Assembly: GCF_007828835.1 (NCBI RefSeq) | Contig: NZ_VIVL01000001.1 | Location: forward strand, 860,001 to 924,000 | DNA length: 64,000 nucleotides | Direction of reading: 5' to 3' | Source of the DNA: Variovorax beijingensis | GTDB taxonomy: Bacteria > Pseudomonadota > Gammaproteobacteria > Burkholderiales > Burkholderiaceae_C | Shown here: positions 37,950-49,765 of the stretch, piece by piece | Position numbering within the stretch: position 1 is the stretch's first letter | How the letters are laid out: the number at the start of each line of letters is the position of its first letter | Made by a program: the position numbers and the translations under genes | The notes under the pieces: model-generated | What the model was told of the DNA's origin: nothing | The model's input: only the letters and a program-made list of their open reading frames with translations | Database searches by the model: none

Positions 37950-39029
37950 CTAAAGTGCCCGGGCCGTGGCGCTGCGGGGTCCGAAGCGGTAGACGCCGTC
38001 CTCGCCCAGCTCGCGCCGGACCTGGCCCTCGAACCACAGCAGGTGCAGGTGGGCCACGGTCTCGCCCATCGCGAAGGTCATCTGGTGCAGGTCGAGTTCG
38101 CGCTTGAACAGGATCGGCAGGCCCTCGGCCGCGGTCAGCGGGCGCGCGGTGCAGGCTTCGAGCAGTTCGGCCAGGCGGTCGCGGTGGTGCGCCTGCAGCT
38201 GGTCGACGCGGCGGTGAATGCCCGTGAACGGCTTGCCGTGCGAGGGCAGGCCCAGCGTGTCGGCCGGCAGCGCCTTGAACTTGTCGATGCTGTCCAGGAA
38301 GAGCCGCAGCGAATTGGCTTCGGGCTCGCCCGCATGCACGCTCACGTTGGTCGAGATGCGCGGCAGCATCATGTCGCCGCCCAGCAGCAGCTTCAGTTCG
38401 TCGCAGTACAGCGCGATGTGCTCGGGCGCATGGCCGTAGCCGCTGATGCAGCGCCAGGCATGGCCGTTGATGGCCACGGTGTCGCCATCCATCATGCGCG
38501 TGAAGCGGTCGGGCACCGAGGGCACCATGTTGGCGTAGTAGCTGGTGCGCGCGCGGATCTTGGCGATCGCCCCGGGGTCGGTCAGGCCGTGCGAGGCAAA
38601 GAAGCGCGCCGCCGCGTCGCCGCCCGCCAGCGTGTCGCCGGCGGTGCTCAGCACGCGCGCCACGTGGTAGTCGGTCGAGCTGATCCACAGCGGCGCGTTC
38701 CAGCGCGTGCACAGCCACTCAGCCAGGCCGATGTGGTCGGGGTGCATGTGGGTGACGATCACGCGCAGGATCGGCAGGCCCTGCAGCTGCGTTTCGAACA
38801 CCTGCTCCCACTGCGCGCGGGCTTCGTCGTGCGCGATGCAGCAGTCGACCACGGTCCAGCCCTCGACGCCGTCGAGGCTGTCGCGCAGCAGCCAGAGGTT
38901 GATGTGGTCGAGCGCGAACGGCAGCCGCATGCGGATCCATCGCACGCCGGGCGCGACTTCCAGTGCTTCGCCGGGAGCGGGCAGGGTGTCGCCCAGGGGG
39001 TAGTGGAGTTCGCGTTCGAGGAGGTTCAT
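37950..39029 (-). CDS. MBL-fold metallo-hydrolase (glyoxalase II-like)
   Basis: A 359-residue metallo-beta-lactamase-superfamily enzyme with motif THMHPDHIGLAEWL, a later histidine in GYGHAPEHIALY, the metal Asp in LLGGDMMLP and a final LGLPSHG histidine. A C-terminal region of about 90 residues adds a winged-helix-like segment (TVAHLHLLWFEGQVRRELGEDGVYRF), the LACTB2/RNase-Z-like extension found in acyl-CoA thioester hydrolases of this group. The start codon has no Shine-Dalgarno; a 20-bp palindrome lies 7 nt upstream. Divergent from a MerR regulator. Confidence 0.85.
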   Translation of the reverse strand: MNLLERELHYPLGDTLPAPGEALEVAPGVRWIRMRLPFALDHINLWLLRDSLDGVEGWTVVDCCIAHDEARAQWEQVFETQLQGLPILRVIVTHMHPDHIGLAEWLCTRWNAPLWISSTDYHVARVLSTAGDTLAGGDAAARFFASHGLTDPGAIAKIRARTSYYANMVPSVPDRFTRMMDGDTVAINGHAWRCISGYGHAPEHIALYCDELKLLLGGDMMLPRISTNVSVHAGEPEANSLRLFLDSIDKFKALPADTLGLPSHGKPFTGIHRRVDQLQAHHRDRLAELLEACTARPLTAAEGLPILFKRELDLHQMTFAMGETVAHLHLLWFEGQVRRELGEDGVYRFGPRSATARAL

Positions 39030-39036
39030 GTAAGAT

Positions 39037-39056
39037 TGACGTTTACGTAAACGTCA
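39037..39056. promoter_or_regulatory. perfect 20-bp palindrome, candidate MerR operator
   Basis: TGACGTTTAC-GTAAACGTCA is a perfect palindrome between the MBL-fold gene and the MerR gene. It ends 7 nt before the MBL ATG, where a ribosome-binding site would normally be, so that mRNA may be leaderless with the operator in the promoter spacer, as is usual for MerR proteins. It resembles the ACGT-rich operators I recall for LiuR-type MerR regulators; unverified. Confidence 0.65.
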
Positions 39057-39149
39057 TGGGTTGAGGGCATCATTGTAGGCAGAGCGGGGCCATCCTGCTG
39101 TCGCCACCGCAACGCCCCTCCAGACGGCTTTTCGACAGATCCCCGTCCA

Positions 39150-39548
39150 ATGTCCGCGCAAACCTTCACCATCAGCCAGCTCGCGAAGGAATTCGACCTC
39201 ACGACGCGCGCCATCCGCTTCTATGAAGACATGGGGCTGCTGACGCCCGAGCGCGCCGGCCTGCAGCGCGTCTACAGCGCGCGCGACCGGGCCCGGCTCA
39301 CGCTCACGCTGCGTGCCAAGCGCCTGGGCCTGAGCCTGACCGAGGCCAAGGACATTCTCGACATGTACGACAGCCCGCGCGACACCGTGCCGCAGCTGCA
39401 GAAGTTCCTTGGCGTGCTGGGCGCGCACCGCGCGCAGCTCGAATCGCAGCTGGCCGAGCTGCAGGCCAACCTGGCGGAAGTGCGCGAGCACGAGAAAAAG
39501 GGCCGCGCGGCCCTGGCCAGGGCGCAGAAAGCGGCCAGGACGGCCTGA
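39150..39548 (+). CDS. MerR-family regulator
   Basis: A 132-residue MerR regulator. The winged HTH is at the N-terminus (TISQLAKEFDLTTRAIRFYEDMGLL then VYSARDRARL), followed by a coiled-coil dimer helix (about 75-132) ending in a Lys/Ala-rich tail. It has no metal-binding cysteines, so it is not a metal sensor. It resembles the LiuR subgroup that controls branched-chain or fatty acyl-CoA catabolism. It is divergent from the MBL-fold gene across a 20-bp palindrome. Confidence 0.88.
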   Translation: MSAQTFTISQLAKEFDLTTRAIRFYEDMGLLTPERAGLQRVYSARDRARLTLTLRAKRLGLSLTEAKDILDMYDSPRDTVPQLQKFLGVLGAHRAQLESQLAELQANLAEVREHEKKGRAALARAQKAARTA

Positions 39549-39586
39549 GATCCCGACCGAACCACGACTCATCGACAATCACACCC

Positions 39587-40366
39587 ATGTCCGACAATCT
39601 TGATGACCTGTTTGCCCACAACCGTGCCTGGTCCGCACAGATGGAACGCGACCGGCCCGGCTTCTTCACCAGCCTGGTGAAGCAGCAGACGCCGCGCTAC
39701 ATGTGGATCGGCTGCTCCGACAGCCGCGTGCCCGCCAACCAGATCACCGGCCTGGAGCCGGGCGAGGTGTTCGTGCACCGCAACGTCGCGAACATCGTGG
39801 TGCACTCCGACCTCAACGCGCTCTCGGCGATCCAGTTCGCGGTCGAGCACCTGAAGGTCGAGCACATCATGGTGGTGGGCCACTACGGCTGCGCCGGCGT
39901 GAAGGCGGCGCTCAGCGGCGCGCGCATCGGCCTGGCCGACAACTGGATCCGCCACATCCAGGACGTGCGCGACCGCCACAGCGTGATGCTCGAGAGCCTG
40001 CCCGAAGAAGTGCGCGTCGATGCGCTGTGCGAGCTCAACGTGGCCGAGCAGGTGGTCAACGTGGCCGTCAGCACCGTGATGGTCGATGCCTGGGGCCGCG
40101 GCCAGAAGGTGCAGATCCACGGCTGGACCTTCGGCGTGCACGACGGCCTGCTGCAGGACCTGGGCCTGAACGTCGACGGCGCGAAGCCGCTCGATGCGGT
40201 CTACAAGGCCGCGGTGCAGCGCATCCGCTACAAATGGAGCAAGCCGGGCGAGGTGATCCAGTCGCTGACGCTGCAGGGCGCGCAGGTGAACCAGTCGGTG
40301 CAGGAGGCGCAGGCCATGTCCCCGCAGCCCGAGGCCGACGGCGCGGCCGACCCTGCCGCGGCCTGA
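39587..40366 (+). CDS. can: beta-carbonic anhydrase, cytosolic
   Basis: A 259-residue beta-class carbonic anhydrase of the Can/CynT2 type. Zinc ligands are C43 (GCSDSR, with D45), H99 and C102 (VGHYGCAG). No signal peptide, unlike the Tat form at 23118. The last 30 residues are an Ala/Pro/Gln-rich tail. It lies 38 nt after the MerR gene and 31 nt before aceK, so it may be cotranscribed with both. Supplies bicarbonate for carboxylases such as the biotin enzymes in the liu operon. Confidence 0.94.
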   Translation: MSDNLDDLFAHNRAWSAQMERDRPGFFTSLVKQQTPRYMWIGCSDSRVPANQITGLEPGEVFVHRNVANIVVHSDLNALSAIQFAVEHLKVEHIMVVGHYGCAGVKAALSGARIGLADNWIRHIQDVRDRHSVMLESLPEEVRVDALCELNVAEQVVNVAVSTVMVDAWGRGQKVQIHGWTFGVHDGLLQDLGLNVDGAKPLDAVYKAAVQRIRYKWSKPGEVIQSLTLQGAQVNQSVQEAQAMSPQPEADGAADPAAA

Positions 40367-40397
40367 CCGGCCGTTCAGCATCCGCACTCGCACTGCC

Positions 40398-42218
40398 ATG
40401 TTCCCGCAGCGTCTCGATTCACCGCTGGCCTACGACATCGCCAAGGCGATGATCGACGGGTTCAATCGCCACTACACCCTGTTCCGTGCCGAGTCGGCGC
40501 GCGCCAAGCACCGCTTCGAAACGGCCGACTGGCACGGCCAGCAGCGCGCGCAGCGCGAGCGCATCGAGTTCTACGACTTGCGCGTGAACGAGGCCGTGGC
40601 CCGGCTCGAGAAGGAATTCAAGGCCGGCGACCAGCCGATGGAGGTGTGGCACCAGGTCAAGCTGCACTACATCGGCCTGCTGGTGGACCACCACCAGCCC
40701 GAGCTGGCCGAGAGCTTCTTCAATTCGGTGACCACGAAGATCCTGCACCGGGCCTATTTCCAGAACGACTTCATCTTCGTTCGCCCGGCCATCAGCACCG
40801 AATACATCGAGCCGCGCGGTGCGCCCACGTACCGGCCCTACTACCCTTCGCATGCCACGCTGGCCGACACCATCGAGCAGATGCTGGACGACTACGGCCT
40901 GCAGGGCAGCTTTGCCAACAAGCGGCGCGACGCCGAGCGCGTGGCGCACGCCATCATGGGGCGCTTCCACCAGGTGAAGCTGCGCGCCAACTTCCAGCTG
41001 CAGGTGCTCTCGGGGCTGTTCTACCGCAACAAGGGCGCCTATGTGGTGGGCAAGATCATGAACGGCTTCGTCGAGCTCCCGTTCTCGCTGCCGATCCTGC
41101 ACGACAGCCAGGGCAAGTTCTACGTGGACGCGGCGCTCTTCGGCGAGGACGACCTGCAGATGCTCTTCAGCTTTGCGCGCGCCTACTTCATGGTCGACAT
41201 GGAGGTGCCCTCGGCCTGCGTGCAGTTCCTGCGCTCGCTCATGCCGCGCAAGCCGCGCGCCGAAATCTACAACGCGCTGGGCCTCGCCAAGCAGGGCAAG
41301 ACGCTGTTCTACCGCGACTTCCTCTCGCACCTGAACTACTCGAGCGACCGCTTCCGCATTGCGCCCGGCATCAAGGGCATGGTCATGCTGGTGTTCGACC
41401 TGCCGTCGTTCCCGTTCGTGTTCAAGGTCATCAAGGACTTCTATCCGCCGCAGAAGGACACCACGCGCGAGCAGATCAAGGGCAAGTACATGCTCGTGAA
41501 GCAGCACGACCGCGTGGGCCGCATGGCCGACACGCTGGAGTACAGCGACGTGGGTTTTCCGCTCGACCGGTTCGAGCCCGAGCTGATCGAGGAAATCCGC
41601 AAGTTCGCCCCCAGCCAGCTCGAGATCGGCGACCGCGACGGCAACGGGGAGATGGAGCTCGTGCTCAAGCACGTCTACATCGAGCGCCGCATGATCCCGC
41701 TCAACATCTTCCTGCAGGAGGCCTTCGACACGCTGGCCAATCCGGAGAGCCCGGCGCATGCCAGGCGCGCGAAAGAGCAGCTCGAGCACGCGGTGGTCGA
41801 GTACGGCAACGCCATCAAGGACATGGTGGCGGCCAACATCTTTCCGGGCGACATGCTGTGGAAGAACTTCGGCGTCACGCGCGGCGGCAAGGTGGTCTTC
41901 TACGACTACGACGAGATCGAATACATCACCGACTGCCAGTTCCGCAAGGTGCCCGCGCCGCGCAACGAGGAAGACGAGATGAGCGGCGAAGTCTGGTATT
42001 CGGTGGGCCCGAAGGACGTGTTCCCCGAGACCTTCGGGCCTTTCCTGCTCGGCAACGACGCGGTGCGCGAAGCCTTCATGGCGCACCATGCCGACCTGCT
42101 CGACGCCGCCTTCTGGCAGCACCACAAGGAACGCATCCGGGCCGGCCAGATGCTGGATGTGTTCCCGTACGAAGAGTCGCAGCGCTTTCCGCACGAAGGC
42201 CATGCGACCCATTTCTGA
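40398..42218 (+). CDS. aceK: isocitrate dehydrogenase kinase/phosphatase
   Basis: A 606-residue bifunctional AceK that phosphorylates and dephosphorylates isocitrate dehydrogenase, switching carbon between the TCA cycle and the glyoxylate bypass. The nucleotide-binding stretch [20 protein letters not shown] (about residues 316-340) and the catalytic DFG-like DYDEIE region with [17 protein letters not shown] are present. Length is usual (about 580-610). It is separate from aceA/aceB, which are not in the window. Confidence 0.97.
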   Translation: MFPQRLDSPLAYDIAKAMIDGFNRHYTLFRAESARAKHRFETADWHGQQRAQRERIEFYDLRVNEAVARLEKEFKAGDQPMEVWHQVKLHYIGLLVDHHQPELAESFFNSVTTKILHRAYFQNDFIFVRPAISTEYIEPRGAPTYRPYYPSHATLADTIEQMLDDYGLQGSFANKRRDAERVAHAIMGRFHQVKLRANFQLQVLSGLFYRNKGAYVVGKIMNGFVELPFSLPILHDSQGKFYVDAALFGEDDLQMLFSFARAYFMVDMEVPSACVQFLRSLMPRKPRAEIYNALGLAKQGKTLFYRDFLSHLNYSSDRFRIAPGIKGMVMLVFDLPSFPFVFKVIKDFYPPQKDTTREQIKGKYMLVKQHDRVGRMADTLEYSDVGFPLDRFEPELIEEIRKFAPSQLEIGDRDGNGEMELVLKHVYIERRMIPLNIFLQEAFDTLANPESPAHARRAKEQLEHAVVEYGNAIKDMVAANIFPGDMLWKNFGVTRGGKVVFYDYDEIEYITDCQFRKVPAPRNEEDEMSGEVWYSVGPKDVFPETFGPFLLGNDAVREAFMAHHADLLDAAFWQHHKERIRAGQMLDVFPYEESQRFPHEGHATHF

Positions 42219-42275
42219 TTGAGCCCGCGGTCCGCGGCGACCGCTTTTTCTTCCAACTTTCCGAAGGAGACCACC

Positions 42276-43460
42276 ATGCCTGAATCCATCGTCATCGTCG
42301 GCGCCGCCCGCACCCCCATGGGGAGCTTCCAGGGCGACTTCTCTTCCCTCTCGGCGCACGACCTCGGCGGCGCCGCCATCAAGGCCGCCGTGGAGCGCGC
42401 CGGCATTGCGCCCGACAGCGTGGGCGAGGTGCTGTTCGGCAACTGCCTGATGGCCGGCCAGGGCCAGGCGCCGGCGCGCCAGGCGGCCTACAAGGGCGGC
42501 CTGCCCGACAGCGCGGGCGCGGTCACGCTCAGCAAGATGTGCGGCTCGGCCATGAAGGCCGCAATGCTCGCGCACGACCTGCTCTTGGCCGGCACGCACG
42601 AGGTGATGGTGGCGGGCGGCATGGAAAGCATGACCAACGCGCCCTACCTCATGCTCAAGGGCCGCGGCGGCTACCGCATGGGCCACGACCGCATCTTCGA
42701 CCACATGATGCTCGACGGCCTCGAAGACGCCTACCAGCCGGGCCGCTCCATGGGCACCTTCGGCGAAGACTGCGCCGCCAAGTACAAGTTCACGCGCGAG
42801 CAGCAGGACGCCTTCGCCATTGCGAGCGTGCAGCGCGCCAAGGCCGCCACCGAATCCGGCGCGTTCAAGGACGAGATCACGCCCGTCACCATCAAGGGCC
42901 GCGGAGGCGACACCGTCATCTCCATCGACGAAGGCCCGGGCAAGGTCAAGCTCGACAAGATCGCCACGCTCAAGCCCGCGTTCAAGAAGGAGAACGGCAC
43001 CATCACCGCCGCGTCGAGCTCGTCGATCAACGACGGCGCCGCCGCGCTGGTGATGATGACCGAGTCGCACGCGAAGAAGATCGGCGCCAGGCCGATCGCA
43101 CGCATCGTCGGCCATGCCACGCATGCGCAGCAGCCCGAGTGGTTCTCCACGGCCCCCGTGGGCGCCGTGGCCAAGCTGTTCAAGAAGACCGGCTGGACCG
43201 TCAAGGACGTGGACCTGTGGGAGGTGAACGAAGCCTTCGCCGTGGTGCCGATGGCGCTGATGCACGAGCTCGACGTGTCGCACGAGATCGTCAATGTGAA
43301 CGGCGGCGCCTGCGCGCTGGGCCACCCGATCGGCGCCAGCGGCGCGCGCATCATGGTCACGCTGATCCATGCGCTGAAGGCGCGCGGCAAGAAGCGCGGC
43401 GTGGCCACGCTGTGCATCGGCGGGGGTGAAGGCACCGCCGTGGCACTCGAGTTGCTTTAA
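42276..43460 (+). CDS. acetyl-CoA C-acetyltransferase (thiolase)
   Basis: A 394-residue thiolase. The acyl-binding cysteine is C89 in KMCGSAMKA, and the C-terminal catalytic boxes NGGACALGHPIGASGAR and CIGGGEGTAVALE supply His and Cys. It follows acetoacetyl-CoA thiolases of the AtoB/PhbA type, so it can make or split acetoacetyl-CoA. Start at 42276 follows GAAGGAGA. It ends in a strong terminator. Could complete the acetoacetate end of leucine breakdown; not proven. Confidence 0.93.
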   Translation: MPESIVIVGAARTPMGSFQGDFSSLSAHDLGGAAIKAAVERAGIAPDSVGEVLFGNCLMAGQGQAPARQAAYKGGLPDSAGAVTLSKMCGSAMKAAMLAHDLLLAGTHEVMVAGGMESMTNAPYLMLKGRGGYRMGHDRIFDHMMLDGLEDAYQPGRSMGTFGEDCAAKYKFTREQQDAFAIASVQRAKAATESGAFKDEITPVTIKGRGGDTVISIDEGPGKVKLDKIATLKPAFKKENGTITAASSSSINDGAAALVMMTESHAKKIGARPIARIVGHATHAQQPEWFSTAPVGAVAKLFKKTGWTVKDVDLWEVNEAFAVVPMALMHELDVSHEIVNVNGGACALGHPIGASGARIMVTLIHALKARGKKRGVATLCIGGGEGTAVALELL

Positions 43461-43473
43461 CAAAAAACAACCG

Positions 43474-43510
43474 CCACAAGCGCCCCTTGCCGGGGCGCTT
43501 CGTGGTTTTT
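43474..43510 (+). terminator. intrinsic terminator after the thiolase gene
   Basis: A 9-bp stem AAGCGCCCC / GGGGCGCTT, extended by CCAC / GTGG with one bulge, followed by TTTTTCT. It lies 14 nt after the thiolase stop. Confidence 0.88.
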
Positions 43511-43546
43511 CTCTCTACGAATACTGCAGACGCCAGGAGATTCTTC

Positions 43547-44797
43547 ATGCGCCCATTCCCTCAACGCACCCTGCTCGCAGCCCTGCTGGCCGCCGCCTTG
43601 CTGGCACCAGCCGCCGGCTGGGCGCAGAAGCGCGACAACGTGCTGTTCCAGGCCGCCACCGACGCGCAGCCCGCGGTGCTCAAGACGCTGGAGCAGCTGG
43701 TCAACATCGAAACCGGCACGGGCGATGCCGAGGGCATTGCAGCCGCCGGCAACTACCTCGAGGGCGAACTCAAGAATCTCGGTTTCACCGTCACGCGCAG
43801 CAAGTCCGCCGGGCTCGTGGTGGGCGACAACATCGTCGGCAAGCTCAAGGGCCGGGGCGGCAAGAACCTGCTGCTGATGTCCCACATGGACACCGTGTAC
43901 CTCAAGGGCACGCTCGCCAAGGCGCCGTTCCGCATCGAAGGCAACAAGGCCTACGGCCCCGGCATTGCCGACGACAAGGGCGGCAACGCCGTCATCCTGC
44001 ACACGCTGAAGCTGCTCAAGGACTACGGCGTGCGCGACTACGGCACCATCACCGTGCTGTTCAACACCGACGAGGAAAAAGGCTCCTTCGGCTCGCGCGA
44101 CCTGATCCAGGAAGAAGCCAGGCAGGCCGACTACGTGCTCTCGTTCGAACCCACGAGCGCGGGCGACGAGAAGCTTTCGCTCGGCACTTCGGGCATTGCC
44201 TACGTGCAGGTCAACATCACCGGCAAGGCCTCGCATGCGGGCGCCGCGCCCGACCTGGGCGTGAATGCGCTGGTCGAGGCGTCCGACCTCGTGCTGCGCA
44301 CCATGAGCATCGACGACAAGGCCAGGCACCTGCGCTTCAACTGGACCATGGCCAAGGCCGGCAACGTGTCGAACATCATTCCGGCCAGTGCCACGCTGAA
44401 CGCCGACGTGCGCTACGCGCAGAACGAGGACTTCGAAGCCGCCATGAAGACGCTCGAAGAAAGGGCGCAGCAGAAGAAGCTGCCCGAATCCGATGTCAAG
44501 GTGGTGGTCACGCGCGGCCGTCCGGCCTTCAATGCGGGCGAAGGCGGCAGGAAGCTGGTCGACAAGGCCGTGGCCTACTACAAGGAGGCCGGCGGCACGC
44601 TGGGCGTGGAAGAGCGCACCGGCGGAGGCACCGACGCGGCCTACGCAGCGCTCTCGGGCAAGCCCGTGATCGAGAGCCTGGGCCTGCCGGGCTTCGGCTA
44701 CCACAGCGACAAGGCCGAGTACGTCGACATCAGCGCCATTCCACGGCGCCTGTACATGGCGGCACGGCTCATCATGGACCTGGGCGCCGGCAAGTAA
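43547..44797 (+). CDS. M20 peptidase, carboxypeptidase G2-like
   Basis: A 416-residue exported zinc exopeptidase. A Sec signal peptide ends near GWAQ (residues 1-27). The di-zinc motifs are MSHMDTVY, GIADDKGG, NTDEEKGS and the C-terminal FGYHSDKAE. It follows glutamate carboxypeptidase (CPG2), which cuts C-terminal glutamate from folates and similar compounds; the bacterial substrate may be other N-acyl amino acids. Start at 43547 follows CAGGAGA and opens the signal peptide. 35 nt before an acyl-CoA dehydrogenase gene. Confidence 0.9.
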   Translation: MRPFPQRTLLAALLAAALLAPAAGWAQKRDNVLFQAATDAQPAVLKTLEQLVNIETGTGDAEGIAAAGNYLEGELKNLGFTVTRSKSAGLVVGDNIVGKLKGRGGKNLLLMSHMDTVYLKGTLAKAPFRIEGNKAYGPGIADDKGGNAVILHTLKLLKDYGVRDYGTITVLFNTDEEKGSFGSRDLIQEEARQADYVLSFEPTSAGDEKLSLGTSGIAYVQVNITGKASHAGAAPDLGVNALVEASDLVLRTMSIDDKARHLRFNWTMAKAGNVSNIIPASATLNADVRYAQNEDFEAAMKTLEERAQQKKLPESDVKVVVTRGRPAFNAGEGGRKLVDKAVAYYKEAGGTLGVEERTGGGTDAAYAALSGKPVIESLGLPGFGYHSDKAEYVDISAIPRRLYMAARLIMDLGAGK

Positions 44798-44832
44798 GCA
44801 GGCCCGCAAGAAAAAAGACAGGAGACAACGCC

Positions 44833-45963
44833 ATGCTGCTCAGTGCCGACCAGGAAGCCATCCGCGACGCGGTGCGCGATTTTTCACAGGCCGAACTCTG
44901 GCCCAATGCCCCCCAGTGGGACCGCGAGCACAGCTTCCCGAAGGAGGCGCACCAGGGCCTCGCGGCGCTCGGCGCCTACGGCATCTGCGTGCCCGAGGAA
45001 CACGGCGGCGCGGGCCTCGACTACCTCACGCTCGCGCTTGTGCTCGAGGAGATCGCGGCCGGCGACGGCGGCACCAGCACCGCCATCAGCGTGACCAACT
45101 GCCCGGTCAACGCCATCCTCATGCGCTACGGCAACGCGCAGCAGAAGAAGCAGTGGCTCGAGCCGCTGGCGCAGGGCCGGATGCTCGGCGCCTTCTGCCT
45201 CACCGAGCCGCAGGCCGGCAGCGACGCCTCGAGCCTGCGCACCACGGCGCGCAAGGACGGCGACGGCTGGGTGATCGACGGCGTGAAGCAGTTCATCACC
45301 AGCGGCAAGAACGGCCAGGTCGCCATCGTCATCGCGGTGACCGACAAGGGCGCCGGCAAGCGCGGCATGAGCGCCTTCATCGTGCCCACCGACGCGCCCG
45401 GCTACAGCGTGGCGCGGCTCGAGGACAAGCTGGGCCAGCACAGCAGCGACACCGCGCAGATCAACTTCGACGGCTGCCGCATTCCGGCTGAAAACCTCAT
45501 CGGCGCCGAGGGCGAGGGCTACAAGATCGCGCTGGGCGCGCTCGAGGGCGGCCGCATCGGCATTGCGGCGCAGAGCGTGGGCATGGCGCGCAGCGCCTTC
45601 GACGTGGCGCTGGCCTATGCCAAGGAGCGCCAGGCCTTCGGCGGGGCGATCTTCGAGCAGCAGGCCGTCGGTTTCAGGTTGGCCGAATGCGCCACGCAAC
45701 TCGAAGCCGCCCGCCAGCTGATCTGGCACGCCGCGAGCCTGCGCGATGCCGGCCGGCCCTGCCTCAAGGAAGCCGCCATGGCCAAGCTGTTCGCGAGCGA
45801 AATGGCCGAGCGCGTGTGCAGTGCGGCTATCCAGACGCTGGGCGGCTATGGCTATGTGAACGACTTTCCGCTCGAACGCATTTACCGCGACGTGCGGGTG
45901 TGCCAGATCTACGAAGGCACCTCGGACATCCAGAAGCTGCTGATCCAGCGCGCGCTGGCCTGA
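44833..45963 (+). CDS. acyl-CoA dehydrogenase
   Basis: A 376-residue flavin acyl-CoA dehydrogenase. The FAD/substrate signatures are CLTEPQAGSDASSL and QTLGGYGYVNDFPLERIYRD; the catalytic base is E361 in QIYEGTSD, the position used by short/medium-chain enzymes. Likely acts on a short straight or branched acyl-CoA. It lies after the M20 peptidase gene but has its own GGAGAC ribosome site. No electron-transfer-flavoprotein gene is near. Confidence 0.93.
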   Translation: MLLSADQEAIRDAVRDFSQAELWPNAPQWDREHSFPKEAHQGLAALGAYGICVPEEHGGAGLDYLTLALVLEEIAAGDGGTSTAISVTNCPVNAILMRYGNAQQKKQWLEPLAQGRMLGAFCLTEPQAGSDASSLRTTARKDGDGWVIDGVKQFITSGKNGQVAIVIAVTDKGAGKRGMSAFIVPTDAPGYSVARLEDKLGQHSSDTAQINFDGCRIPAENLIGAEGEGYKIALGALEGGRIGIAAQSVGMARSAFDVALAYAKERQAFGGAIFEQQAVGFRLAECATQLEAARQLIWHAASLRDAGRPCLKEAAMAKLFASEMAERVCSAAIQTLGGYGYVNDFPLERIYRDVRVCQIYEGTSDIQKLLIQRALA

Positions 45964-46049
45964 ACCGGGCGTTTCGCACGGCCGCCGGCCGGGCCCCGGG
46001 CTTGCCCCATCGGCGAAGGGCCCCGGAGGATGTTCCAATAGCGTTCTTC

Positions 46050-46478
46050 ATGAGTGCCACCGATCCCACCACCGGACCTTGCCCCTGCGGCCGCACGGAC
46101 CGCCGAGACAAGCCCATCGGCTATGCCCTGTGCTGCGGCCGCTACCTCGAGGATTTCGAGGGCACGCCCGCGCCCGACGCCGAATCGCTGATGCGCTCGC
46201 GCTATACCGCCTTCGTGCTGGAACGCGGCCCCTACCTGCTGGCCACCTGGCACGCGTCGACGCGTCCGGCGTCGATCGAGTTCGAACCCGGCGTGAAATG
46301 GCTCGGGCTCGACATCCGCTCGCGCTCGGTGCTCGACGCCGACCATGCCGAGGTCGAATTCGTCGCCCGCCAGCGCAGCAGCACCGGCGCCGCCACGCGC
46401 CTGCACGAGCGCAGCCGCTTCGTGCGCGAGGGGGAGCGCTGGTTCTACCTCGAAGGCGATCTGCAGACCCCCGGTTGA
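46050..46478 (+). CDS. YchJ-family protein with SEC-C-like cysteines
   Basis: A 142-residue UPF0225/YchJ-type protein. The N-terminal zinc-like cysteines are in CPCGRTDRRDK and LCCGRYL, followed by the signature PDAESLMRSRYTAFV. It lacks the C-terminal SEC-C motif of longer YchJ proteins. No signal peptide. It lies between acyl-CoA dehydrogenase and the thiC riboswitch. Biochemical role unknown. Confidence 0.88.
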   Translation: MSATDPTTGPCPCGRTDRRDKPIGYALCCGRYLEDFEGTPAPDAESLMRSRYTAFVLERGPYLLATWHASTRPASIEFEPGVKWLGLDIRSRSVLDADHAEVEFVARQRSSTGAATRLHERSRFVREGERWFYLEGDLQTPG

Positions 46479-46511
46479 CGCACCGGGCTGCGGCCCGCAC
46501 AATAGTCCCCG

Positions 46512-48587
<2,076 letters not shown>

Positions 48588-48642
48588 GCCCGGCCCGGGG
48601 TCATTGCTACCATGGGGGAATTCCCCGAACCCCTGCAGCGCA

Positions 48643-49335
48643 ATGACCCCATTCCCCTTCGACGCCGTACTCTTCGACTGCGACGGCGTCCTCGTCGATT
48701 CCGAACCCATCACCAACCGCGTGCTCGCCGAGATGCTCGGCGAACTCGGCTGGCACCTCACCACCGAAGAGTCGATGAACACCTTCACCGGCAAGGCCGT
48801 GAAGGACGAAGCCGCGCTCATCGAATCGAAGACCGGCGTCAGGATCACCGAAGACTGGCTCAAGGCCTTCAGGGCCCGCCGCAACGAAGCCCTCGAGCGC
48901 GACCTCGTGGCCATCGCGCACGCCCCTGCGGCCATCCGCGAGATCCATGCGCGGCTCCGGGGCCGCATCGCCTGCGCCTCGGGCGCCGACCGCCACAAGG
49001 TCGAACTGCAACTGGCGAAGGTCGGGCTGCTCGAGTGCTTCGAGGGCCGCATCTTCAGCGGCCACGAGATGCCGCGCTCCAAGCCCTATCCCGACGTATA
49101 CCTTGCCGCCGCCGAGGCGCTGGGTGTCGATCCGAAGCGCTGCGCGGTGGTCGAGGACACCGTCACGGGCGCAATGGCCGGCGTGGCCGCGGGTGCCACC
49201 GTGTTCGGCTACAGCACCGGCGAATCGGGCCACAGCGGGCCCGAGGCGCTGCGCAGCGTCGGCGCGCTGCAGGTGTTCAGCGACATGCAGGAACTGCCTG
49301 CGCTGCTCGCTTCGCACGGCCTGCAGCCGGCCTGA
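48643..49335 (+). CDS. HAD-family phosphatase
   Basis: A 230-residue HAD hydrolase of the beta-phosphoglucomutase/phosphoglycolate phosphatase-like subfamily. The nucleophile motif is LFDCDGVLVDSEP, with a cap domain at about 20-85, motif II CASGAD, motif III Lys in RSKPYPDVY and motif IV VVEDTVTGAMAGVAAG. The start at 48643 gives the conserved N-terminus. It lies 55 nt after thiC but its link to thiamine (for example HMP-P or ThMP phosphatase) is speculation. Confidence 0.87.
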   Translation: MTPFPFDAVLFDCDGVLVDSEPITNRVLAEMLGELGWHLTTEESMNTFTGKAVKDEAALIESKTGVRITEDWLKAFRARRNEALERDLVAIAHAPAAIREIHARLRGRIACASGADRHKVELQLAKVGLLECFEGRIFSGHEMPRSKPYPDVYLAAAEALGVDPKRCAVVEDTVTGAMAGVAAGATVFGYSTGESGHSGPEALRSVGALQVFSDMQELPALLASHGLQPA

Positions 49336-49419
49336 AGACCAAGCCCCTGCCGCGAGCAAGCCCGCAGGGTTTCTGCTGCAATGGCATCAAGCAAGCCAGT
49401 CCACAAGGAGCCGGATCCC

Positions 49420-49746
49420 ATGACTTCCGAATACAAGACCGAGCAGCCCGACCGCGCCGAGATCGATGCCCTGAAGGGCCCGGCCGTGGTCGAGTTCGGC
49501 ACCAACTGGTGCGGCATCTGCAAGGCCGCGCAACCGAACATCGCCGAAGCCTTTGCCAAGTACCCGGACATCCCGCGCATCAAGGTCGAGGACGGCAGCG
49601 GGAGGCCGCTGGGCCGCTCGTTCAACGTGCGGCTGTGGCCCACGCTGGTGTTCATGCGCGACGGCCAGCAGGTTGCGAAGCTGGTGCGGCCCGAAGACAG
49701 CCAGTCGATCGCCGATGCGCTGGCGTTGATTGCGCAGCCGGGCTGA
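49420..49746 (+). CDS. thioredoxin-like protein
   Basis: A 108-residue thioredoxin-fold protein. The active site is WCGIC (thioredoxin has WCGPC), with the cis-Pro loop in LWPTLVFMRDG. No signal peptide, so it is cytosolic. I chose the ATG at 49420 with AAGGAG 9 nt upstream over one 39 nt earlier. The missing proline should raise the redox potential, making it more like a disulfide carrier or thiol peroxidase partner. It follows the HAD gene in the same direction. Confidence 0.85.
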   Translation: MTSEYKTEQPDRAEIDALKGPAVVEFGTNWCGICKAAQPNIAEAFAKYPDIPRIKVEDGSGRPLGRSFNVRLWPTLVFMRDGQQVAKLVRPEDSQSIADALALIAQPG

Positions 49747-49765
49747 GCCTCGCGTTGGTGCCTTG

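Noticed and set aside
40419-43463. A 1014-codon minus-strand open frame
   Set aside because: It is antisense to aceK and the thiolase gene and has no recognisable motif.
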